Source of the DNA: JACNJF01 sp050288105 | GTDB taxonomy: Bacteria > Pseudomonadota > Gammaproteobacteria > GCA-001735895 | Length of the DNA stretch: 64,000 nt | Direction: 5' to 3' | Assembly (NCBI GenBank): GCA_050288105.1 | Contig: JBNKDE010000008.1 | Span: forward strand, 62,001-126,000 | Notes under the pieces: model-generated | Database searches by the model: none | Told to the model about the DNA's origin: nothing | The model's input: the letters and a program-made list of their open reading frames with translations, nothing else | Translations under genes and position numbers: made by a program | Part shown: positions 1 through 7,788 of the stretch, piece by piece | Layout of the letters: each line of letters opens with the position of its first letter | Position numbering within the stretch: the first letter of the stretch is position 1

Positions 1-29
1 TCTTTGATAGCCCTGCGTTTCCTTTCTAG
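1..29 (+). CDS. C-terminal end of an upstream gene, probably flgH (L-ring protein)
   Basis: Reading from base 3, the frame gives FDSPAFPF followed by a TAG stop at 27-29. In flagellar clusters the gene directly before flgI is normally flgH, and FlgH proteins often end in a short aromatic/proline tail of this kind. Only eight residues are visible, so the identity rests on position. The stop overlaps the flgI ribosome binding site (TAGGAGG at 27-33), which suggests tight translational coupling. Confidence 0.4.
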
Positions 30-38
30 GAGGCTGAG

Positions 39-1142
39 ATGAAAAAAATCAATTTAATGTTGTTTATTGGCCTGATGCTGACTGCGCTTTGCAGTCATGC
101 GGAACGCATCAAGGATCTTACCGAGATTCAGGGTGTGCGCTCCAATCAGCTGGTCGGTTATGGACTGGTGGTGGGTCTGGATGGTACGGGTGATCAAACG
201 GCTCAGACGCCTTTTACGGTGCAGAGCCTGAAAAGTATGCTGTCTCAGTACGGCATTACACTGCCAGCGAATGTAAACCCGCAGGTAAAGAATATCGCTG
301 CTGTCAGTATCCATGCGGATATTCCTCCCTTCGCCAAGATTGGGCAGAAGATCGATGTTACGGTGTCATCGCTGGGTAATGCAAAAAGCCTGCGTGGTGG
401 CAGCTTGTTGATGACACCTTTGAAAGGTGCCGATGGCCAGATCTATGCGCTCGCTCAGGGTAACCTGATTGTGGGTGGCCTGGGGGTTGAAGGCGCCGAT
501 GGGTCGCGCGTTTCCGTTAATATTCCCAGCGTAGGGCGTATACCAAACGGGGCCTCTATCGAGAAAGAAGTGAGTAACCCCTTTGCCCTGGGCGACCATA
601 TTACGCTGAACCTGAAACGTCCTGACTTCACTACAGCCCAGCGTCTTGCCGATACCATTAACCATGTACTCGGCCCCAACAATGCGTTTGCCAAGGACAG
701 TGTAACGGTTGCTATCAACGCGCCCCGTGATATCTCTCAGCGCGTCGGCTTCATGTCATTTGTGGAAAACCTTGAGTTCCAGCCAGGCGAGGCGCCTGCG
801 AGGGTGATTGTTAACTCACGTACCGGCACCGTGGTGATCGGCAATCATGTGCGTGTTTATTCTGCAGCGGTATCGCACGGCAATATGACAGTGACCATTA
901 CCAATACCAATCAGGTCAGTCAGCCGGGAGCACTGTCCGAAGGTGAGACAGTACAGAGTGTACAGAGCGACATAGCCGTGACCCAGGATAACAGTCGTAT
1001 GTTCCTGTTCAATACCGGTGTCACGCTGGATCAGATTGTGCGCGCGGTAAACCAGGTCGGTGCTTCTCCGGGTGACCTGGTGGCCATTCTGGAATCACTA
1101 AAGCAAGTTGGCGCGCTTTCTGCAGAGTTAATTGTAATCTAA
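39..1142 (+). CDS. flgI: Flagellar P-ring protein FlgI
   Basis: Periplasmic protein that polymerises around the flagellar rod in the peptidoglycan layer to form the P ring. The 367-residue product starts with a Sec signal peptide ending near CSHAERIKD. It continues with the family signatures RSNQLVGYGLVVGLDGTGD and, near the C terminus, VRAVNQVGASPGDLVAILE followed by a stretch ending in LSAELIVI. Length matches the family. The start has a strong TAGGAGG Shine-Dalgarno at 27-33. FlgJ follows 24 bp downstream, so the two are probably co-transcribed. Confidence 0.97.
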   Translation: MKKINLMLFIGLMLTALCSHAERIKDLTEIQGVRSNQLVGYGLVVGLDGTGDQTAQTPFTVQSLKSMLSQYGITLPANVNPQVKNIAAVSIHADIPPFAKIGQKIDVTVSSLGNAKSLRGGSLLMTPLKGADGQIYALAQGNLIVGGLGVEGADGSRVSVNIPSVGRIPNGASIEKEVSNPFALGDHITLNLKRPDFTTAQRLADTINHVLGPNNAFAKDSVTVAINAPRDISQRVGFMSFVENLEFQPGEAPARVIVNSRTGTVVIGNHVRVYSAAVSHGNMTVTITNTNQVSQPGALSEGETVQSVQSDIAVTQDNSRMFLFNTGVTLDQIVRAVNQVGASPGDLVAILESLKQVGALSAELIVI

Positions 1143-1166
1143 CTTTTTACGAGATGCGTTTAAGCC

Positions 1167-2207
1167 ATGTTGCCTCCTTCATCGACAGACCTGTATATGA
1201 ATATGAGTCAGTTTTCGGACATGAAACTGGCTGCCAGAGAGCATGATGCGAGCGCCAGCAAGGCCGTGGCGCAGCAGTTTGAAGGCTTATTAGTACAGAT
1301 GATGCTTAAGGATATGCGTGCTGCTGCCAAATTTGATGAAGCTCAGCATAGCTCGTATATGGACTTTTATACCGATATGTACGATAAGCAGATTTCATTG
1401 ATGCTGTCACAGAATGGCGGTATCGGGCTGGCCGCATTGCTGCAAAGGCAGCTCGATCCGGGTTCCAGCGGGCGGCAGCAATCTGCCGCCATTGACGGCA
1501 ATGAGTTGCCCGTGTATCGACTCCCAACGCAACAAAGCAGCAGTTGGCCTATCAGCAAGGAAGCAGAGTATTTTCCGTTAAATCCTGCGCTCAGAGTGCA
1601 CCAGTTGCTCGATGCTGTGGCACAGCAAAAAGCGCTTAATCCCTCTAATGCAACGCCCGCCAATAACGCTTTGCAAATGCAGGCAATCGAACCCTTTTAT
1701 GGCTGGCAGGAAAAACACTCCTTCGTGCAGGACCTTTGGCCACATGCGCAGCAGGCAGCTACTAAGCTGGGTGTCTCCACCGAGATTCTGGTCGCACAGG
1801 CTGCTCTGGAAACTGGCTGGGGGCAACATGCAATGAAAAAACCGGATGGCAGTATTGCGTTTAATCTATTCGGTATCAAGGCTGGTGCTGACTGGTCCGG
1901 TCAACAGGTAACACAGTCTACGCTGGAATTCAGGCAGGGCGCCATGCAACGCGAGCAGGCGACGTTCCGCGCCTATGATTCGATTTCCGAAGCGATGCAG
2001 GACTATGTGAATTTCGTGCAGTCCAGCCCGCGCTATCAGCAGGCGCTGGATCACCAGGGCAATGACAGAAACTATATTCAGGGTTTGCAGCAGGGTGGCT
2101 ATGCCACTGATCCTCGCTATGCAGACAAGATTATTAATATCCGTGATGGCAAAACGCTCAGCAGCGCGCTGGGATCGTTCACGTCATCCACTACAGTGTT
2201 GAGCTAG
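1167..2207 (+). CDS. flgJ: Flagellar rod-assembly protein / peptidoglycan hydrolase FlgJ
   Basis: Bifunctional protein: the N-terminal half acts as rod cap or scaffold and the C-terminal half cleaves peptidoglycan so the rod can cross the wall. Residues about 20-100 contain the rod-binding domain (AVAQQFEGLLVQMMLKDMR, then YMDFYTDMYDKQISLMLS). From about residue 190 there is a glucosaminidase-type domain with the glutamate motif AQAALETGWGQ and later NLFGIKAG. At 346 residues it is slightly longer than the enterobacterial protein, mainly through a linker around residues 110-180. The start has only a weak Shine-Dalgarno. flgK begins 9 bp downstream. Confidence 0.96.
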   Translation: MLPPSSTDLYMNMSQFSDMKLAAREHDASASKAVAQQFEGLLVQMMLKDMRAAAKFDEAQHSSYMDFYTDMYDKQISLMLSQNGGIGLAALLQRQLDPGSSGRQQSAAIDGNELPVYRLPTQQSSSWPISKEAEYFPLNPALRVHQLLDAVAQQKALNPSNATPANNALQMQAIEPFYGWQEKHSFVQDLWPHAQQAATKLGVSTEILVAQAALETGWGQHAMKKPDGSIAFNLFGIKAGADWSGQQVTQSTLEFRQGAMQREQATFRAYDSISEAMQDYVNFVQSSPRYQQALDHQGNDRNYIQGLQQGGYATDPRYADKIINIRDGKTLSSALGSFTSSTTVLS

Positions 2208-2216
2208 GAGACGGTT

Positions 2217-4127
2217 ATGGGTGACATGCTAGGTAACGCGGTCAGTGGTTTACTCTCGTTTCAACGTGCGTTAACCACCACCAGCCATAATATTGCGAAC
2301 GTCAACACACCCGGCTACAGCCGTCAAAGTGTGGAGCTGGATACGCGCAACCCGGTGAAACTGGGTGCTGATTATATTGGTAGCGGAGTTGAGATTACCG
2401 ATGTCAGACGTGCGTATGACCAGTTTATTACCAGTAATTTGAGAGACAGTACTTCAAACTACACCCGGCTGGAGAAGTTTACCGAACTGGCTGGGCAGAT
2501 AGACGATATCCTGGCCGATCCCCAGGGCGGGCTGTCGCCCGTGCTACAGGAGTTTTTCAGTGCAGTGCAGGATGTTAATGACGATCCCTCCTCGGGTTCT
2601 GCAAGATACCAGTTGATCAGCGCGGCGGAAACCCTGGTGAGCCGCTTTCATTCCTATGATACGCGTCTTCAATCGGTGGCTAAAAATACCGAAGGCGAAA
2701 TAAAAATCAGCGTAGAAGAAATCAACCAGATTACTGCCCAGATCGCTCAGCTAAATGCCACGCTGGAGCAAAACAATGCTTCGGGTAATCTGGATCAGCA
2801 AGCTTCAGATTTACTGGACCAGCGTGATGCGCTGCTGCAGGAGTTGTCTACCAAGGTCAGTATCCAGGTTATTAATGAACGCCAGAATAACATTACCGTG
2901 CTTATCGGTAATGGCCAGACTGTGGTTGCTGGTGGCTCATCATTTGACCTTAACGTGCAACCAGATGTTTCTGACCCCAGCCGGAGTATCATTGTGTATA
3001 ACGGTTTATCCTCATCTAGCGATATCAGCGCGCAATTAAACGGTGGTGAACTCGGTGGATTGCTGGATTTCAGGAATAACATGCTGGAGCCAGCTATAAA
3101 TTCACTGGGTAGGATGGCTATCGGGCTGGCAGACAGCTTCAACGATCAGCACAATGAAGGAATGGATTTGCTGGGTAATCTGGGTGTCGATTTTTTCAGT
3201 TTTAACCAGCCTCAGACGATTCAACATACTGCGAATACCGGCACAGCTACGGTTACCACGACCATCACCGACATCAGCCAGTTGACCACAGAAAACTATA
3301 CGCTGGCATTTAACGCAGGTGTCTGGACCGTAACATCGACTAGCGGATCTTCCAGCGTGATCACTGCGCCTAGCGATACCTTTGAAGGTCTCACCTTTAA
3401 TATTGCTGGTGCTGCAGCTAATGGTGACAGGTTTACCATCAAACCCACAGCAGAAGGCACTGGCTCAATTAATGTCGCTATATCAGACCCCAACCTGATT
3501 GCTGCTGCTGCCGCTATCAGGACCTCAAGTTCGCTGAACAATCTGGGCGACGCCACCATCAGTCAGGGAGAGGTGACTGATGCAGCTAACGTGAACCTGC
3601 TGACTACGGTCGATCTAACTTTTAATAATCCGGCTACAGATTTTACGGCGACTGCCGATGTAGTGGTTAATGGTGTTACCTATGCAGCGGGCAGCAATAT
3701 TCCCTACAGTAAAAACATGCAGATAGAATCCAATGGCTGGCAGGTCAGTCTGGATGGTAATCCCCAGGCTGGTGATACGTTTTCAATTGAGTCAAATCAG
3801 GGTGGCAGGGGAGACAATAGAAACGGATTGGCGCTTTCAAATCTCCAGATACAGGGTATTTTTGATCGCGGTACGAATAGCTATCAGGAAGCCTATAGCA
3901 CGGTTGTAGGACGCATTGGTTCGCTAGCTAGCTCAGCGATGAATGATCGCGATGCACAGGAAGCACTGATGACGCAGGCGGAAGACCGCAGAAGCCAGCT
4001 AGCGGGTGTGAACCTGGATGAAGAGGCCGCGGACCTGATTAAATATCAACAGGCTTATGAAGCAGCAGCGCGGGTGATCACGGTTGCTCAAACATTGTTT
4101 CAATCACTGATTGATTCCACGAGGTAG
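2217..4127 (+). CDS. flgK: Flagellar hook-associated protein 1 FlgK
   Basis: First hook-filament junction protein, exported by the flagellar type III apparatus. The N terminus has the rod/hook family signature SHNIANVNTPGYSRQ (residues about 22-36). The C terminus ends with a D0 helix containing NLDEEAADLIKYQQAYEAAA, the other hallmark. At 636 residues it is longer than the Salmonella protein (about 550). The excess lies in the central surface-exposed region rich in Thr, Ser, Asn and Asp. FlgL starts 2 bp after the stop, so translation is likely coupled. Confidence 0.97.
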   Translation: MGDMLGNAVSGLLSFQRALTTTSHNIANVNTPGYSRQSVELDTRNPVKLGADYIGSGVEITDVRRAYDQFITSNLRDSTSNYTRLEKFTELAGQIDDILADPQGGLSPVLQEFFSAVQDVNDDPSSGSARYQLISAAETLVSRFHSYDTRLQSVAKNTEGEIKISVEEINQITAQIAQLNATLEQNNASGNLDQQASDLLDQRDALLQELSTKVSIQVINERQNNITVLIGNGQTVVAGGSSFDLNVQPDVSDPSRSIIVYNGLSSSSDISAQLNGGELGGLLDFRNNMLEPAINSLGRMAIGLADSFNDQHNEGMDLLGNLGVDFFSFNQPQTIQHTANTGTATVTTTITDISQLTTENYTLAFNAGVWTVTSTSGSSSVITAPSDTFEGLTFNIAGAAANGDRFTIKPTAEGTGSINVAISDPNLIAAAAAIRTSSSLNNLGDATISQGEVTDAANVNLLTTVDLTFNNPATDFTATADVVVNGVTYAAGSNIPYSKNMQIESNGWQVSLDGNPQAGDTFSIESNQGGRGDNRNGLALSNLQIQGIFDRGTNSYQEAYSTVVGRIGSLASSAMNDRDAQEALMTQAEDRRSQLAGVNLDEEAADLIKYQQAYEAAARVITVAQTLFQSLIDSTR

Positions 4128-4129
4128 TC

Positions 4130-5341
4130 ATGCGAATTTCAACTACACAGATCTATGGTCAGGGACTGAAGGCTTTTGGTGAGCAGCAGGCCAAACTGGC
4201 TAAACTGCAGCAACAGATCTCTACCGGGCAACGCCTGACCAAGCCCTCCGATGATCCGGCGGCCTCTGCAAGAGTGCTGGAGCTGGAACAGACTGTCGCT
4301 ATTAACGAACAATATCAGTCCAATATCAGCCAGGCGCAACATCGCCTGCAGTTGGCGGATACCACGCTCGATTCGATTGAGAATATAATGCAACGTGTCA
4401 GGGAACTGGTGATCCAGGGAAATAATGCCACCATGAGTGCAGAGTCTCGCGATGCGATAGCCAATGAAATCGACGAGCGGTATAAGGAATTGATATCGCT
4501 GTCCAATACGACCGATGAAAATGGTGATTACCTGTTTGCCGGGTATCAAAATCAGTCCGTGCCATTTACAGAGCTAACCACGGGCTCAATCCAGCAGGTG
4601 CAGTTTAATGGCGACCAGGGACATCGATATTTTCAGATTAGCCAGAGCCGTCAGATTGATGCAAGCATCAATGGGTCAGAAGTATTTATGCAGGTGTCCA
4701 GCAGCAGTGGCTTAAATGAATTTAGCGCTGCGGGCAATACCGGTACTGGAACTATGGCGGCTGCGCATGTCATTGATCAAACGCAATATGTTCCTGGTGA
4801 TTACCAGATCGTATTCTCCGATCCAGCCGCACCACCTCAAACCTATGACGTGATTGATCTTTCCGGGCCAACTACTATCGTTGCGGGTGCCATTTATACT
4901 GATGGAGACATGATTGATTTCCAGGGTATACGCACGAGTATTACCGGCACCCCGGCAAATGGAGACAGCTTTACCATCAGTTCGGGTCAGTATCAGGATA
5001 TTTTCAGTGTTTTAAAAAACACCTCTGAAACGTTACGGGCCTCTGGTTCGAGTGATGTGAGGGCAGCAAATCTGGCGCAGGCGCTATCGGATATCGATTC
5101 AGCGATGACGAACCTTATCGAGAGTCGAACCAAGGTCGGTGGCCGGCTAAATGCGGCTGAAAGCCAGGCAGCGGACAATGAAGCTTTCATTCTGGCAACC
5201 AATGAATCACTAGGGGTGCTGCGTGATACTGATCTCGCTGAAGCCATTAGCCAGTTATCTCTGGAGCAAACGATTCTGGATGCTGCACAGGCTGTATTTT
5301 CACGTATCACCCGTTCTTCTTTGTTCAATTATTTGCGTTGA
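4130..5341 (+). CDS. flgL: Flagellar hook-associated protein 3 FlgL
   Basis: Second hook-filament junction protein, positioned between FlgK and flagellin. It has the flagellin-like N-terminal domain (KLQQQISTGQRLTKPSDDPA, residues about 24-43) and C-terminal helices (LSLEQTILDAAQAVFSRI), with a variable middle. At 403 residues it exceeds the enterobacterial protein (317) through an enlarged central region, in parallel with the long FlgK and FliD here. It follows flgK after a 2-bp gap and is the last gene of this run. The next 266 bp hold the flagellin promoter. Confidence 0.96.
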   Translation: MRISTTQIYGQGLKAFGEQQAKLAKLQQQISTGQRLTKPSDDPAASARVLELEQTVAINEQYQSNISQAQHRLQLADTTLDSIENIMQRVRELVIQGNNATMSAESRDAIANEIDERYKELISLSNTTDENGDYLFAGYQNQSVPFTELTTGSIQQVQFNGDQGHRYFQISQSRQIDASINGSEVFMQVSSSSGLNEFSAAGNTGTGTMAAAHVIDQTQYVPGDYQIVFSDPAAPPQTYDVIDLSGPTTIVAGAIYTDGDMIDFQGIRTSITGTPANGDSFTISSGQYQDIFSVLKNTSETLRASGSSDVRAANLAQALSDIDSAMTNLIESRTKVGGRLNAAESQAADNEAFILATNESLGVLRDTDLAEAISQLSLEQTILDAAQAVFSRITRSSLFNYLR

Positions 5342-5489
5342 AACAGAGAGCCTGCGACTGCATTATTTGCTAAATTTTGCTTTAAAGGGCTTTGTTGATG
5401 TGCAACTTGCTGATTTTATTGGCTTTAGTGATCAGCAAAGGCTTCGTTCAGGTTTCCATATTTCTTCAATCTTCATCCAAAAAAAATCC

Positions 5490-5516
5490 TAAAGTATTTT
5501 CCCTTGTTGCCGTTAA
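5490..5516 (+). promoter_or_regulatory. Predicted sigma28 (FliA) promoter of flagellin
   Basis: TAAAGTAT at 5490-5497, an 11-base spacer, and GCCGTTAA at 5509-5516. This matches the sigma28 consensus TAAAGTTT-N11-GCCGATAA with one mismatch in the GCCGATAA box. It sits about 90 bp before the flagellin start, where class IV flagellin genes normally have this promoter. The assignment is by pattern and position, with no experimental data. Confidence 0.8.
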
Positions 5517-5607
5517 CTACACTGAGAGGGAAAACCAGGCAGCATCGGTGACCCGGAATTTTTAACGTTTGGCGCTGAAAAAAGCGTGGAATTTAGGAGA
5601 GATTACA

Positions 5608-7122
5608 ATGCCTCAATTTATTAACACTAATGTGGCCTCGCTCAATACTCAGCGAGCCTTAAATATGTCCCAAACAGCATTGCAAACATCCCTGCAGCGT
5701 TTATCTTCTGGTTTGCGTATCAATAGCGCAAAGGACGATGCTGCGGGTCTTGCGATTTCTGACCGGATGACTTCTCAAATTCGTGGTATTAACCAGGCTG
5801 TGCGTAATGCCAACGACGGTGTGTCTCTGGCACAAACCGCAGAAGGTGCACTGCAGGAAATTACCAATAACTTACAGCGTGTTCGCGAGCTGGCGGTTCA
5901 GTCAGCGAATGCAACCAACAGTACCAGTGACCGTGCTGCACTGGATCAGGAAGTACAGCAGCTACTGGCTGAAATAGATCGTGTTGCCTCTCAGACTTCC
6001 TTTAACGGTCAGAATGTTATCGATGGTAACTTTGGTAACGCCATATTCCAGGTTGGTGATAAGGTAGGTCAAACCATTACCCTGAATCTGAGTTCCAGTA
6101 TGCGTACCGACGCTATTGGCCAGATTGCCCAGGGTACGTCTTCAGTTGAAGTGACTACTGCAAACCTGACCGGAACCGGAACTATTGCCGTAGGCTTGAA
6201 TAGTGCCGTAACCATCGGTGCTGCGACAGCCGGTCAGTCTGCTGGTCAATCAGTAGGAAGTGCCTACGCGAAAGCGAATGCGATTAACTCTGCCGGTGTT
6301 TCTGGCCTGACCACCACTGCCTCTAACAATATTGAGTTACAGGTTGGAGATGCCGTATTAGCTGATGGTGAAACCTTCCAGTTACGTATCAACGGTGCCA
6401 CTATTTTTGACTACACCTCATCTGGTGCGAATACCATCACTTCACAGACTATCGTGGATACCATCAATGCAAACCAGAATGACACTGGTGTAAGTGCGGT
6501 TCTTAATGGTACTAACCTGCTGTTATCTACTACCGATGGTCGCGATATCGCGATTGGTCAAACCGGAACCGGTGTGGCAGGTACTGAAGGTGTTTCAGTT
6601 GGCACCCAGACAACTACTACTCTGAATGGTGTTACCTACTATCAGGGCACTATCGGTACCTATGCCAATGCTACCGATGGCAGTACTGATGCCACTGCCG
6701 TCAACGGTGGTCGTCTAACTCTGACAGCAAATGAAACAATCACTGTAACTGGTGATGGAGCCATATTGGGTTTTGCTGCAGCTAATACTACTATCGCAAA
6801 AGACTCAACAACCATTTCAACTGTGGATGTTAAGACTGTGGATAACGCTGAAGACACCATGTACCGTGTAGACGCAGCGCTTTCATCAGTCAGTAGCCTG
6901 AGAAGTACATTCGGTGCGATTCAGAATCGTTTTCAGTCTGTTATTGCGAACCTGCAGACTACTGCAGAAAATGTAACAGCTGCTAGAAGCCGTATTAAGG
7001 ATGCTGACTTTGCTGCAGAAACAGCAGAATTGACCAGGAACCAGATACTGCAACAGGCTGGTATCGCGATGCTGTCACAGGCGAATGCGGCACCACAGAA
7101 CGTACTGGCATTGCTTCAATAA
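5608..7122 (+). CDS. fliC: Flagellin
   Basis: Filament subunit exported through the flagellum. The conserved D0/D1 ends are clear: MPQFINTNVASLNTQRALN at the N terminus with SSGLRINSAKDDAAGLAI, and ARSRIKDADFAAETAEL with QANAAPQNVLALLQ at the C terminus. The central D2/D3 domain is Thr/Ala/Gly-rich and variable. I chose the ATG at 5608 (504 residues) over an upstream in-frame start at 5569, because TAGGAGA lies at 5594-5600 and the protein then begins exactly at the family N terminus. Only one flagellin gene is present here. A strong hairpin follows the stop. Confidence 0.97.
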   Translation: MPQFINTNVASLNTQRALNMSQTALQTSLQRLSSGLRINSAKDDAAGLAISDRMTSQIRGINQAVRNANDGVSLAQTAEGALQEITNNLQRVRELAVQSANATNSTSDRAALDQEVQQLLAEIDRVASQTSFNGQNVIDGNFGNAIFQVGDKVGQTITLNLSSSMRTDAIGQIAQGTSSVEVTTANLTGTGTIAVGLNSAVTIGAATAGQSAGQSVGSAYAKANAINSAGVSGLTTTASNNIELQVGDAVLADGETFQLRINGATIFDYTSSGANTITSQTIVDTINANQNDTGVSAVLNGTNLLLSTTDGRDIAIGQTGTGVAGTEGVSVGTQTTTTLNGVTYYQGTIGTYANATDGSTDATAVNGGRLTLTANETITVTGDGAILGFAAANTTIAKDSTTISTVDVKTVDNAEDTMYRVDAALSSVSSLRSTFGAIQNRFQSVIANLQTTAENVTAARSRIKDADFAAETAELTRNQILQQAGIAMLSQANAAPQNVLALLQ

Positions 7123-7130
7123 TAGAGGTT

Positions 7131-7164
7131 AGAGGATCGGCTTGGTAATAAAAGCCGGTCCTCT
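7131..7164 (+). other. Strong stem-loop between flagellin and flaG
   Basis: AGAGGATCGGCTT (7131-7143) pairs with AAGCCGGTCCTCT (7152-7164), giving 13 pairs with one G-U and an 8-base loop. No T tract follows, so it is not a canonical intrinsic terminator. It sits 9 bases after the flagellin stop and ends 20 bases before flaG. It could stabilise the 3' end of an abundant flagellin mRNA while allowing partial readthrough into flaG. The stem is seen directly; the role is inference. Confidence 0.7.
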
Positions 7165-7184
7165 ACTCAAAGCGGAGAAGAAAC

Positions 7185-7607
7185 ATGGCTAACGAGATTT
7201 CAAGTATGGTTCAGGCACAAGTGCCCGCACCTGCACAAAAATCGGGCCAGTTTGTTAAGCTTGAAGCTGCTAACGTGCCTGAGATGCGCGGCCAGTCCTT
7301 GCCTGAAGAAGGTCAGAAATTGCCCCAGCAGGAAAGTAAACAGTCAGTAGATCAGTCTCAGCTTCGTGAAGCTGTCAGCCAGATCAATAGTTTTGTGCAG
7401 AGTGTACAACGCGATCTTTCCTTTAGTTTGGATGAGGGTAGCGGACGTACCATAATCAAGGTTATTGATTCTGAAAGTGGAAAACTGGTAAGGCAGATAC
7501 CATCAGAAGAAGTATTGGCCCTTGCATCGTATCTGCAGGATATGAAGCAGGAAAGCACGACTGGTGGTACAGTTCCTTCAGGGATATTATTCTCTGATCG
7601 TACTTAG
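7185..7607 (+). CDS. flaG: FlaG family flagellar protein
   Basis: Small cytoplasmic protein of the FlaG family, usually encoded between flagellin and fliD in polar flagellates and reported to influence filament length. The C-terminal half carries the family core: FSLDEGSGRTIIKVIDSESG followed by KLVRQIPSEEVLALASYLQD. The N-terminal 60 residues are low-complexity, rich in Gln, Pro and Ala. Length (140 residues) is typical. It has a good GGAG Shine-Dalgarno at 7173-7176 (agcGGAGaag). The stop is followed within about 10 bases by the sigma54-type promoter for fliD. Confidence 0.93.
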   Translation: MANEISSMVQAQVPAPAQKSGQFVKLEAANVPEMRGQSLPEEGQKLPQQESKQSVDQSQLREAVSQINSFVQSVQRDLSFSLDEGSGRTIIKVIDSESGKLVRQIPSEEVLALASYLQDMKQESTTGGTVPSGILFSDRT

Positions 7608-7611
7608 AGGA

Positions 7612-7630
7612 ACTGGTCTGTTTTTTGCAA
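7612..7630 (+). promoter_or_regulatory. Predicted sigma54 (RpoN) promoter of the fliD operon
   Basis: CTGG at 7613-7616 and TTTTTTGCAA at 7621-7630 place the invariant GG (7615-7616) and GC (7627-7628) exactly 10 bp apart, as required for a -24/-12 element. The -12 part is an excellent match, while the -24 part keeps only the core TGG. fliD operons in Pseudomonas-type flagellar hierarchies are RpoN/FleQ dependent, and fleQ is in this same cluster. Transcription would begin near 7640, about 150 bases before the fliD start. Confidence 0.65.
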
Positions 7631-7651
7631 ACTAACTTAAGTACTGACCAG

Positions 7652-7735
7652 GAGGGAAATGGAGGCATCCATTTCCCTCTGATTTCAGGAAAGTGGCTAA
7701 TTTCCTGAAAACAACCGCAGATGCTGTACATCTGC
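7652..7735 (+). other. Three consecutive hairpins in the predicted fliD leader
   Basis: Three perfect inverted repeats follow one another. GAGGGAAATGGA (7652-7663) pairs with 7668-7679 (12 bp, GGCA loop). TTTCAGGAAA (7683-7692) pairs with 7701-7710 (10 bp, 8-base loop). GCAGATG (7717-7723) pairs with 7729-7735 (7 bp, 5-base loop). They fill the space between the putative sigma54 start site and the fliD start at 7789. None is followed by a T run. They could be 3'-end protectors of flagellin-flaG mRNA or a structured fliD leader. Confidence 0.75.
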
Positions 7736-7788
7736 TATGCTTTTACAAACGATTCAGATTGATTTGATCTGCAAGGTGAGATACAGCA

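Noticed and set aside
4139..4549. 136-codon reading frame antisense to flgL
   Set aside because: Shadow of the conserved FlgL N-terminal region; no independent evidence.
5569..5607. N-terminal extension of flagellin from an upstream in-frame start
   Set aside because: The added 13 residues are not part of any flagellin, and a well-placed TAGGAGA precedes the ATG at 5608.
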